64,000 nt of DNA. Source: Hexactinellida sp. DTS-2022 (lineage: Eukaryota > Porifera > Hexactinellida). Of the stretch, positions 22,428 to 32,229 are shown piece by piece; position 1 is the first letter of the stretch, and every line of letters starts with the position of its first letter. The stretch lies in NCBI GenBank assembly GCA_028753945.1, contig JAPNXP010000014.1:4030001-4094000 (forward strand). The letters are read 5' to 3'. Made by a program: the position numbers and the translations under genes. Below the pieces are notes generated by a model. The model saw only the letters and a program-made list of their open reading frames with translations. It was not told the origin of the DNA and ran no database searches.

Positions 22428-22685
22428 AGTTCTCACATTAATGAAATACACCAGAAGGCTACTCTTCTATTATTATTATTGTTATTATTATTGTTATTTG
22501 AACCCACATTATTATTTATATATTCTTATCATTGTTGTTAAGTATGCAATAAAGACTCAATAGAGAAAATCTATTAATTTACTAGAATAATTTATTATAA
22601 CAGATTAATTTCTAAAATGAATCTCATCGTACACTACTTCATCCATGGTACATTTGATGGTAGGCCTTATATAGAGTAGGCTATG

Positions 22686-23484
22686 TATTATATATAGTAC
22701 GTAAAAGTTAGTAAACCGATTGTCCAACAGGAAGCCAAATGTTGTCAAACTGACAAAAGTGGAATTATTTTAAGAAAATGTATGGATATTTGAAATCAAG
22801 AACATCGATCAAACTGTTTTATTAACAACAGTTTGAATATCAAGAAATATGTGTCAGTTATTTATTGCGTGCATTAATTTGGTGGGACTAAATCCAGCTA
22901 TGGAAATAGTTATTGAAATAAAATAAATTATTTCAAATTATCAAACTCTTCACTATGGCATGTAATAAAACTATATGAAATTACTCGACCATTATGTAAA
23001 TTTGAAATATTAGATTGGGTCTGCTTTTTCAGGACAAGCTCTAAATTTTTTTTGTTGAGTAGTAGAAATAGTGCATCTCAAATCATATTCTCAGTTAATA
23101 TCAGTCGAGCGGTTTGCTTGCTCAAGCTGCGTGGCTTGCGTATAATATATAAGATACCACATAACAAAGTATTTATCAACACGAATAGTTAAAGAATAGT
23201 AGAATGAGGACAGTCAAATTAAAGAAAATAATCAATTGTTAACTAATTGACAGAAATCAGCAAAGGAGGAAAATGTACTTTTAATATTGAGGAATTTTTA
23301 ATCAAATCATAATAATAACAAATACGTATTCAAAAGTATCGAATTATAATTGCGTAGAAATTGTGGTATGTAAAAGAGGAACATTCAATTATTAAGAGAT
23401 CTTATTGCCCCATGTAAATAGCCCTGCGGCCCCACCGGTTGGGAACCACTTAATTTTAACAAAGCTATTTATGACAGAGTAAAA
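22686..23484. other. Intergenic, nothing recognised
   Basis: AT-rich sequence after the right duplication of element A. No frame over 60 codons and no paired ends seen. Confidence 0.5.
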
Positions 23485-23835
23485 AGCTAAGTTGTTTAAT
23501 ACGTCTTTTATTGGCTACGTATTATGTATAATACGTATAATGTAAAACATATAATACGTATACCTTAGATATAATATCGAGCTCATGGAATTTGCTTTGA
23601 ACAACTTTTGGTTTAATCGTTATTCTTTTATTGTTAATCGACTCGTAGTATAGTTTGTATAGTACAAATATGATTATTTGCTAGATGTTGTTTTTACAAC
23701 AATAATTAGAAATATTCTATTGAATTTACTTCAAAAACATTCCTGGTTGATCATAGATTTAACGTATAATACGTACTGGTGGATAGCGTATTACGTATAA
23801 TACGTGTATTATACGCAATACGGGTATTAAACAAC
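23485..23835. mobile_element. Miniature element rich in TAATACGTAT, CTAAGTTGTTTAATACG ends
   Basis: The left end reads GCTAAGTTGTTTAATACG and the right end CGGGTATTAAACAACTTAG, an inverted pair. The interior has many TATAATACGTAT/ATACGTATTA units. Related sequence recurs at 34355-34390 and 34855-34935. Confidence 0.6.
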
Positions 23836-23929
23836 TTAGGTAAAAAGATAGGTGTTGGAAAAGTTTACAAGACTAACAAGATCTTAAAAAATGGGTAGTC
23901 TGTTGATATAATTGCTATTTTTATTAGAA

Positions 23930-24600
23930 GATATCAAACCTACTTTGCTAGCAATCAGGTTCAGCTGATAGGATTACCAAACATGGAGTTAGAACTTGTC
24001 AATACATTCAAAGATACTTTGTCAAAACATGGATTGATGGAAACCAAAGTATCTGCAATTTACATTGATGTCATGACTAACAACGGCGCAGGATCTTTCC
24101 ATTACAAGACTAGATCCTTTAAAAAAACACTCTAATATATGGAAATTTAGGTCATCAATGTATAAAGTATTCCCAGATTATGATTCACAGATAAGAAGAT
24201 TGGATCATGGCCTACAAAATACTAGATTGCCAAAGTTAAGACCCGTATGAATGCTGATATAAGACATCGAAACAAAACCAAGTATCTAAACAAGGAATAT
24301 TCAGCCATAGCATACATAAACTACATGTCCTTAACAATAGGAAATGAAAGCAGAACATTAAAAGAAAAATCACCTGATGGGCAAAATTTGGACCCAAAAG
24401 TTCAGAATCAAGTGATGATGAGTCTACACTAAGATGTTACGTGTGCTTACAGAAACTTGGAAGGAATTTTTCTCTTGTATACGAGGGCCATGCACAAGCA
24501 GGATTTAGCCAGAGCTGTGCTGATACTTTGCGGCAAGACAATCATGAATGCCCAATTTGTCGATGTGTAATTCTTGGTGTAATGAGAGTCCTCCAATAAT
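23930..24600 (+). pseudogene. Decayed protein with C-terminal RING-like finger
   Basis: The best part (about 24384-24600) reads SSESSDDESTLRCYVCLQKL, then VYEGHAQAGF, SCADTL, HECPICRCVI and ends MRVLQ-stop. The C-x2-C, the GH, the later C and the CPIC pair resemble the very C-terminal RING of MDM2, IAP or Neuralized type proteins, with an acidic serine-rich stretch just upstream as in MDM2. One expected cysteine after the GH appears to be glycine. Upstream, three or more frames must be combined (23930-24120, 24140-24245, 24247-24432) to read RRYQTYFASNQVQLIGLPNM... and FPDYDSQIRRLDHGLQ, so the gene is broken or these are exons I cannot join. I do not recognise the upstream part. Host pseudogene or transposon-carried gene are both possible. 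Confidence 0.45.
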
Positions 24601-24824
24601 AAAATCTCTAGTTTATATTACGTAAATACATTTTAATTAACATCATATATATTTTCAACACTCACTTAATCAAATGTTTTGATGATTACATACACTATTT
24701 ATTAAATGCGAAAGGATATATATGTAGGGAATATTTTTTAAACCAACTTTGCATAACAATAAATCAATAATTTGCAGATATAAATTATTCGACATACCTG
24801 AAATACCATACATAGCTAGTTTTA

Positions 24825-24955
24825 GGTCTTATTACTACTTCAAAGAGTTTAAGTCTTATACGTACCTAGTTCAGAAATATTTAGGTCTTATTCCTATTTC
24901 AGAAATATTTAGGTCTTATTCCTACTTCAGAAATATTTTAGGCATTATTCTTACA
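24825..24955. repeat. Minisatellite, ~28-bp unit
   Basis: About four to five units of TTAGGTCTTATTCCTACTTC followed by AGAAATAT. The open frame across it is repeat-derived. Immediately after, at 24958, a solo pogo-like end (CAGTGAACCCGGGTTAATCC) has no partner. Confidence 0.65.
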
Positions 24956-25199
24956 TACAGTGAACCCGGGTTAATCCGAACCTCGTTAATCCGAACCCTC
25001 GAATGTCCGAACAGGAGATCCACAACTATTTTGTAAAATTTGGAAAAAATCTTTATATTGTATATTACAATTAAATTACAAATAAATAAGTATCAGACAA
25101 GTATTTACGAGTATACTATCTGTTTAGTTTGGACAGGGACTTCTTTAATATAGGGACTGGAAATTTCGTTTTACGGTAAAATTAGCGTAGGCCTAAAAG

Positions 25200-27149
25200 G
25201 AATGGCGGAAAGTTGGTCGCGGGGAAAATTGGTCGCGCGGAAAATTGGTCGCGGGGGATTTTATATTTTTGATTTCTCAGGTTCCACATGTTTCTCATTT
25301 CTCACTTGGTGTTTGTTATGTGCATATCAGTTATGTATCTGTTGTTATCTCATCAACACACACACAGGTTACACTTGACACATATAATTTACTTATATAA
25401 GGTAAGGTGAAGAGATTATACAAATTCACATTTATTAATCTCTCTCTCGAATTCACATTTACTAATCTCTACTCGTTATCATCAGATGGATTCTCTCTTC
25501 ATTGAACGCATAAAGAGCAACAAGAATAAAGATAAAGCAACAGTATTTGGGTATATCTATACTCTAAACCGTGTTTCTGATGAGGTATCATATTGGGTAT
25601 GTGAAAAACGGGGCATATGCAAGGCTAGGATACACACGAGTAACGATATTATAGTAAAACCTGATCAAGTATCTGAAATAGAACAATCTCATACACACGC
25701 GCCCTCACAAGATCGTATTAAGATGTTGAAGGAATATAGAAAGATGAAGGATTTGGCATCTGTTACTGAGCAGAGCACTAGGGGTATTTTATCTTCAGGT
25801 ATAGAAACAATGCATCCATCCACTGTAAACAAGCTTCCACAATTAGAATCTGTGAAACGAACGATTCGGAATTACAAAAGTATTAGCATGGAGAGCTGTG
25901 GTAACCCTACCACCGCTGCTGAAATCGTCATTCCTGACAAATACAAAATCACTTTGAAGGGCGAACCATTTTTGCTTTATGATTCTGGATTTGGTGACCA
26001 GCAAAGGATTATTGTCTATGGTACAAGAAATTTCATTTCCTGTCTAAGTAGCTGTGACAACTGGTATTGTGATGGAACGTTTAGTGTTGTTCCGGACCTG
26101 TTCGTACAACTATATACTATTCATGCAGAAAAAGATGGAAACATTTTCCATGTATCTATGCGCTGCTCCCGAATAAAAGTGAAGCTACATATGACAAGTT
26201 GTTTAAGAAATTATTAGAAATTGAACCATTGTTAAACCCTGTGACTGTTATGATCGATTTTGAAAGAGCTGCGATGAATGCACTGGAGGAGAATTTTATT
26301 TCTGTAATAACAGGATGTTTTTTTCATTTGTCACAGTATATATTCAGACAAGTTCAAGAACAAGGGTTGGCTATACGCTACCAAGAGGACAACAATTTTG
26401 CTATTAATATCAAAATGCTTGCTAGTTTAGCGTTTGTTCCAGAAAATGACGTTCTAATTTGTTTTAATATTCTTATGCAACAGTTTCCAGAAGAGGCCAT
26501 AACTCTAGCGAAATACTTCAAAAGACATACATTGGTAGAGTCTTACCCGATCTTAGTAGAAGGACACCAATGTTTCCAATTAGAATATGGAATATTTATT
26601 CAAGAGTGAATAGTCGTCTAGCCAGAACAAACAACAATGTTGAGGGGTGGCATAACGCTTTTAAATCAACAGTAGTCTCCTCACATCCAAGTTTTTGTAA
26701 ACTATCGCTGTTTCTACAAAGGGAACAGTCATTGCAAGAGGCGGTTCTGGCAAAGTGGGAGGCTGGAGAAACTAAGAAGCGATCAAAGCACAGTATTGCA
26801 CGTGATGCTCGTATCTTAGCCCTTGTGGCAGATTACGAATCTCGTGATACATTGAGTTATCTGAAGGGAATCGCATACAATTTTGAGTTTTAAAGTAATC
26901 TATACCCTTATTCTTAATACAGTTCTCTATTATTCAATATTACATCTTCAATAAAGTTAATTAATAGCACAATAGCAATTAAATATAGAAGTTAATGTCA
27001 TTTAGATTTAAACAATTTTCAAAGCCTAAACTTCCCCGCGACCATTTTTCCCGGCGACCTATTTTCCGCACGACCATTTTTCCGCGACCAATTTTCAGCG
27101 ACCAATTTTCCCCGCGACCAATTTTCCCCGCGACAATCTTTCCGTTAAC
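25200..27149 (+). mobile_element. MULE element, 1950 bp, 10-bp duplication
   Basis: It is flanked by a perfect 10-bp direct repeat GGCCTAAAAG (25190-25199, 27150-27159), within the 8-11 bp known for Mutator-like elements. The termini carry tandem GGTCGCGGGGAAAATT units: about three on the left, about seven imperfect inverted ones on the right (27027-27145). The right arm of element G (30150-30190, GGCTTAAAAT on the opposite strand) shows the unoccupied target. Confidence 0.9.
25486..26893 (+). pseudogene. FLYWCH-MULE transposase, two frameshifts
   Basis: The N-terminal FLYWCH-type zinc finger has VFGYIYTLNRV, YWVCEKRGICKARI and HTHAPS. The MULE catalytic core follows: WYCDGTFSVVPDLFVQLY (first Asp); after a frameshift at about 26160, VMIDFERAAMNALEENF (second Asp) and GCFFHLSQ. 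After another shift at about 26575 come FPIRIWNIYSRVNSRL, RTNNNVEGWHNAF (catalytic Glu) and HPSFCKL. The ATG at 25486 gives the complete FLYWCH domain. Full length (about 465 codons joined) with only two shifts, so a recently dead or mis-sequenced autonomous MULE. Confidence 0.9.
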
Positions 27150-27596
27150 GGCCTAAAAGAGTATTGTTACTTATTGATATCCCCTAATCCAAAATGCTAG
27201 ACACAGGAAATGTATTATTGTTGTATAGGAAGCAATATTTTGGGAATCCAAAGGTCATATTGGTTTATCGAAAATATCTGTGTAATGTAAGTAATGCGAT
27301 ATTCACACCTTTCCATATATGGTAATCTATTTATATATTAAAAGAGGAATTGTTGTCTGTTTGTGTGTTTGTTTGTGTGTTTGTTTGTGTGTGTGTTTGT
27401 CCAGAATTAATTGGAGAGACTACGAGTCCTAAAAAACTAAAAATTTGTATACGGGGGAAATTTTGTACTGCGACAACGATCTATTGGTCTTTGAAACAAA
27501 ATAACGGTTTATGACGTCACAGTTTCGAAAAACAGATATTTTGTACTAGCTTCCCAATTTTGCTCCGATCTGTCTAAATTCAAAACATTAGACGTA

Positions 27597-27755
27597 CAGT
27601 TGAAACCGGATATTTTTAACACATTCTTTACACGAAAATTTGTTAAAAATATCCGATTGTTAAAAATACCCGATTTTATAACAACAACAATAATTAATTA
27701 TTTACAAGAAAATGTGTTAAAAATATCCGATTGTTAAAAATATCCGGTTTCAACT
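27597..27755. mobile_element. pogo-like miniature element, 159 bp
   Basis: TA-flanked, with CAGTTGAAACCGGATATTTT at both ends in inverted orientation. Internal repeats of TTAAAAATATCCGA. Confidence 0.8.
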
Positions 27756-28069
27756 GTACACTAAATTTCTACACCTGATAGCATTTCACGAATTCCAATT
27801 TTTCTTCTGATTGTGACACAGTTAATTAATTAGTCCCTACACTAATCAACCATAAATAGTGTATCGTACCAACACAGGTAGTATAGCAAAGTGCAAGTGT
27901 GTTGTGTGTATGTGTGAGTTTGTCCAGAATTAATATGGAAGACTACGAGTCCTAGAAAGCTGAAAATTGGCATGCAGGAGTAATTTTACACGCTGACAAC
28001 GATCTATTGGTTTTCTAAGCTAAATAACGGGATTATGACGTCATAAACGCACATATTTGGGAATAACTC

Positions 28070-28440
28070 TTTCAGTTTTTATTCGATTCGCCCACAATTT
28101 TAGATGATAACACAACATACAATGAGACACACGTGTTCCAAATTATGGGAATGTGACGTCACGTAGGAACTAACTTGGATTCAGCTCTTACACTTTTGGT
28201 TCAATCAACAAATAATCTTGTCACATTATAAAAACAGAATGTATCGCATGTCTCTAGAAATTTTCATAATTTTCGCATTCAATCTGAGCCAGGCAATAAC
28301 AAAAAGGTAACCTCCAATTGCTGCGTCATTACACAAATAGAGGTTTGACGATTTAATCTTCACCTACATTATTTCCGAAATTGCATACTTGATTAATCCC
28401 GTTTGGCTTCCATCAGTTTATTTCTATTCATGATGTATTT
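28070..28440. repeat. Helitron-internal repeat block, second copy at 44216-44570
   Basis: About 350 bp aligns with 44216-44570 in the same orientation. Shared landmarks are ATTCGCCCACAATTT, ATGAGACACACGT, ATGACGTCACGTAGGAAC and CCGAAATTACATACTTGATT-like sequence. It marks the same Helitron family at the second site. Confidence 0.7.
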
Positions 28441-29147
28441 AGCTTACGTCAATAACATAAGCATAATATTACATATCAAAGTAATTCAACAATTTACAAA
28501 CAATTTACTATGCAGTAAATCATGATTAGTAAATAACATGAATTAATTAATTAATTAATATATTGATTTGACATACTGGGGTCCCAAATAGCAGCATACT
28601 GAGTTGAGTACGTGTAATTTACAAGTCACAGGTTTAACTTATTTAATAGGAGTAATATGAGTGATATTTTAGGAGAGTAAGGCCGCGAAGCGTCCGTTAA
28701 TTAATTGTGTTGCGTAGTGTCTAATACGAACCATCAAAAGTCGCAAAGCGACTTTTGTGAGAGTGATCCGTCGCTAAGCGACCGAGACCGAAGGGCTCGT
28801 ATTGTTAAAATCTCGAGATTAGTTAACTTTAGCCATATTAAATTTATTAATGGCGAATGGGAAATCATATTTAGGGACTCAGTAGATCACATTGATATAC
28901 CTAAGGCGTTCCCCTTAGCCTATATTATTATTTTGGCACTCTCCACAGGAGGATCGCCACGACCCTGTTTTGTAGCTTAACTAATTCTTACCTATCAGAT
29001 ATTTGTAATTATGTTGTTTATTAAAAAATCTTGATAAGTTTCTTTCAAATATATTCCTATTTATTCTGTCTGACTAATCCTAATGATAATGATAAATATA
29101 TTCAGATAATAAATAATCCCATACATAATCCCATACTCTGAATTTAT

Positions 29148-29573
29148 TTATACCTGCTAACCGTACAGGAATTCCCTGTACAGTACAGGAATTCCCTGTA
29201 AAGTACAGGAATTTTGACCATTTTGGCTGTTCTGTACAGGAGTACAGGGATTTTTAATTACTAATTATGAGTCAAATAATGCCTAAAAATGTCTACAGTT
29301 ATGATAGTATATTCTGCCAACCATGCATTATGTTGATCATATAAAGGCACAACTTTGTTTATATATTTATTCAAGGTACAGGGAATGTGCACTAAATTGC
29401 ACTAAATATTATAATGTCTTGGTTAGTGTAATTAATTTCTGTAAGTGTATAGTAATTCCTTCGACGAGCGAGCGAGAAAACTTTTGTGAGGTGTACAAGG
29501 ATTTTGCCCAAAGTATAGGAAAGATTGGAGCCCTGTACAGGGATATGACTCAAATAGGTTGGCAGGTATGATA
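29148..29573. mobile_element. Central element of G, TACCTGCTAACC ends
   Basis: It is bounded by TACCTGCTAACCGTACAGG and the inverted GTTGGCAGGTA. Near the left are three tandem units of TACAGGAATTCCCTG, and CTGTACAGGGAT recurs near the right. A CGACGAGCGAGCGAG motif at 29461 is shared with 55621. It sits at the exact centre of the fold-back. Confidence 0.5.
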
Positions 29574-29813
29574 ATCATTAGGAATAGTCAGAATAAAAAG
29601 GAAAAGATTTGAAAGAAACTTTTAAAGATTTTTTAATAAACAACAGAATTAGCTAAACTACAAAAACAGGGTCGGGGAAATCCTCCTGTGGAGAGTGCCA
29701 AAATAATAATATAGGCTAAGGGGAAGGCCTTAGGTATATCAATGTGATCTACTGAGTCCCTAAATATGAATTGCCATTTCCTATTCGCCAATAATAAATT
29801 TTACATGGATAAA

Positions 29814-30110
29814 GTTAACTAATCTCGAGATATTAACAATATTACCATATATGGAAAGGTGTGAACATCGCATAACTTACATTCCACAAATATTTTCGAT
29901 AAACCAATATGACCGTTGGAATCCCAAAATATTACTTCCTATACAACAATAATACATTTGATATGTATAAAGCTAACTAATCTCGAGATTTTCTCAATAT
30001 TACAATATATGGAAAGGTGTGAACATCGAATAACTTACATTCCACAGATATTTTCGATAAACCAATATGACCGTTGGACTCCCAAATTATTACTTCATAT
30101 ACAACAATAA
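29814..30110. repeat. ~150-bp tandem duplication in right arm of element G
   Basis: Segments of about 29814-29957 and 29966-30110 are near-identical direct repeats. Each runs from AACTAATCTCGAGAT through GAAAGGTGTGAACATCG to CAACAATAATACATTT. The left arm has a single copy, so the duplication is arm-specific. Confidence 0.75.
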
Positions 30111-30483
30111 TACATTTCCTGTGTCTAGCACTAGCGGATTACGGGATATCAATAAGTAACAATACTATTTTAAGCCTACGCTAATTTTACCATAAAACGA
30201 AGTTTACAGTCCCTATATTAAAGAAGTCCCTGGTTTAACAAACAAAAAACCCTCACATACGGGATGGGAGTGTGCTTCTTCTGGTTGCACGTGCCGCACC
30301 CAATGTTTGACTTAAATATTATTTCAATATACGAATTACATTAAATCTTAATATAATTTTATTAATGTTTGAATTGGTATGATTTCAAATCTGAAATAAT
30401 TTAGTAAGAATAACTATTACAGTAATTGGAATGAGTGAAGTAATATACTTTACTATTTTGAATAATAGAATTGACATCACGCG

Positions 30484-31640
30484 CACAGTGGGCAAAGCAG
30501 GGGAAATTGTGTAACTTTATAACATTGTCAAATCTATTAGTTATACTTTTTTTGGATTCAGCATAACCTAAAATCTCCAAAACTCAATTTTTAAAGTAAT
30601 TCAATGCAAGGACAATGATTAATGTGAAAAGGAATGAGTAGTGTGATACTCATTTTCAAAACAGAGTTTTGTGGTTAGAAAAACATTGAAATTGAATTCA
30701 CCATAACTATACTATTGTGTATGCTAATCTGATGCACAATAGCAGTTTTATCTTACTAGTGTTCATACCCAAATATGATATAAGTTAAGATAAATTTGAT
30801 TTGAGTTTTGAGTCTGAAGTTGCCAGATTATCACTAGAGATTTTCTAAAGATCGGACACAAATTAATTTTCACATTCAGTTCAAAAACTTTGGGTGGTCC
30901 ATAATGGTCAGTTATTTCAATGATTCTAATTAGTCTAAATACTTATTGACTTGATTTATCCTAAATAATAGACCCACCCAAGCCCCCCCTCTACATAATT
31001 TTTAAATTTACCATTGTCCCCTCAGAAATTCCTATAATATATATTTAATTTCTCCACTATTTACCCAATTAATTTAGTTTTTTTTTCATCCATTAACTGG
31101 TACTGATAATGAATAACAAAGCAGTTTATGATATCTTAAAGTCAAATCCCCCAATCAGCATACCAGGAATTCATCCATGCTTTTGAAATTTAGTAAGATA
31201 ATTTTATGAGATCCGAAAGAAATTTAGGCGCTAGCAATGTTCCATATTATACAACTATGCAACCTAATACTATCTAGGGTTTCCTAAGAGTAATTGCACC
31301 TGCGATAGTTACACTCAGCATCCATCTACCCTCTTCAAATTCAATGCTATATAGAATACCTGGGATAAGACTAACATTCCAATTATTTTTACCCCAGTTT
31401 AAGATGTATTATCAATAATCATGGGTGATTAATATATGATTGTAACAAAACCAAAAATATAATAAATCATGAATTTACCATTGATCTTCAATAACTACTG
31501 TTATGAGATTACACACAATATTTTTGATGATGCCATTCGGTTTGCAGCTACCGATAACCTATATGTCAATAATACTTCATTAGAGACTATCTAGCATAGT
31601 TTTCCTATTTCCACTTACACCCCTGAAAATGCCCACTGTG
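30484..31640. mobile_element. Miniature element with CACAGTGGGCA ends, copy 2
   Basis: CACAGTGGGCAAAGCAGGGG at the left and TGCCCACTGTG at the right. Its last 110 bp match the last 110 bp of the copy at 3757-4578, including GATAACCTATATGTCAATAA. No clear target duplication and no gene. 30233-30483 before it shows nothing. Confidence 0.7.
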
Positions 31641-32229
31641 CATGCATCATCAACTGAAAGATGTTTAAACTTTCAAGTGTATAATTTTGTATGAAACACA
31701 ATCATTTACAACCAATCAAATAACAGTCATTATCTAGCAGTATAATGGCTTACGTAATATGTTCTATAGTATCAAGTATACTATAGAGTAATTACAATAT
31801 GGAGAAGATGACTGATTTAGGTAAAAAACTGTTAATAAACGTAGAATTGATTAGCGACCTACTATACATTATAACTGATATATAGAAAGAACATCCTTAG
31901 GAAAAATAAAACCTCTATATTTTCACTTGCTAATTCGAATTATTAAAGAGTCACTAGAACAGAACACAAATTCCGATATAACTGACGAACAAAGACAAAA
32001 TTGAGAATTCAAGCTTCGAGATGATCATCTCCAGGAATTCTCTATCCCCTGTCTAAATTTAAAATTTCTACCACCAATGGTCTCGTCAGGCCATAGCGTA
32101 CGGCTGCACTGCCGGCCGGAACTCCATCAGAACGAATTCAATAGTGTGAATGAGCATCATTATGACCTTGGGAAGTAGTGTCCTTGGGAAAGGTACTAGG
32201 TGGGAGTACGGGCAGACTATGACTACGTA
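31641..32229. other. Intergenic, nothing recognised
   Basis: Mixed AT-rich sequence becoming more GC-rich after 32050. No coding frame. Confidence 0.45.

Larger units (their letters stand above)
10778..22685 (+). mobile_element. P-like element A, split by an 8.5-kb Harbinger insertion
   Basis: Terminal inverted repeats of about 60 bp start CATAGYCTACTCTATATAAG (10778 onward and, inverted, ending at 22685). They continue in both ends with GGCCTACCATCAAA and then GGATGAAGTAGTGTACGAT. The flanks GATTATA and TATTATA match at 6 of 7 positions, a 7-bp duplication like those of the other P-like elements here. Its transposase remnant runs from 11050 to 12932 and resumes at 21470. What lies between (12933-21469) is a complete PIF/Harbinger element with further insertions. 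Without that insert A is about 3.4 kb. Confidence 0.85.
27326..28799 (+). mobile_element. Non-autonomous Helitron H1, 1474 bp
   Basis: It starts TCTATTTATATATTAAAAGA after an A and ends CCGAAGGGCTCG before a T. Comparison with the uninterrupted right arm of element G (GGTAATATTGTTAA, complement of 29840-29856) shows insertion exactly between A and T with no target duplication, the hallmark of Helitrons. A short hairpin GTCGCTAAGCGAC lies 17 bases before the end, and an 8-bp-stem hairpin (AAAGTCGC...GCGACTTT, 28738-28756) lies further in. The 3' terminus CTCG departs from the usual CTRR. No Rep/helicase gene. It contains a pogo-like miniature element at 27597-27755. Confidence 0.85.
25134..30232. 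mobile_element. Large fold-back element G, superfamily unknown
   Basis: The ends CAGGGACTTCTTTAATATAG are inverted (25134 onward, and ending at 30232). The whole right arm (about 29574-30232) is an inverted copy of a left arm that has been cut into pieces: 25134-25199, 27150-27325 and 28800-29147. The gaps are a MULE (25200-27149) and a Helitron (27326-28799). The centre (29148-29573) has its own inverted ends. The flanks AGTTTGGA and GTTTAACA are only weakly alike. No transposase of its own, so it is called only as a fold-back element. Confidence 0.7.

Noticed and set aside
32080-32105. Second hammerhead-like motif on the minus strand (CTGACGAG near 32095)
   Set aside because: The stem II closing pair next to the core would be a G-A mismatch and stem III is only A/T pairs; too weak to call.
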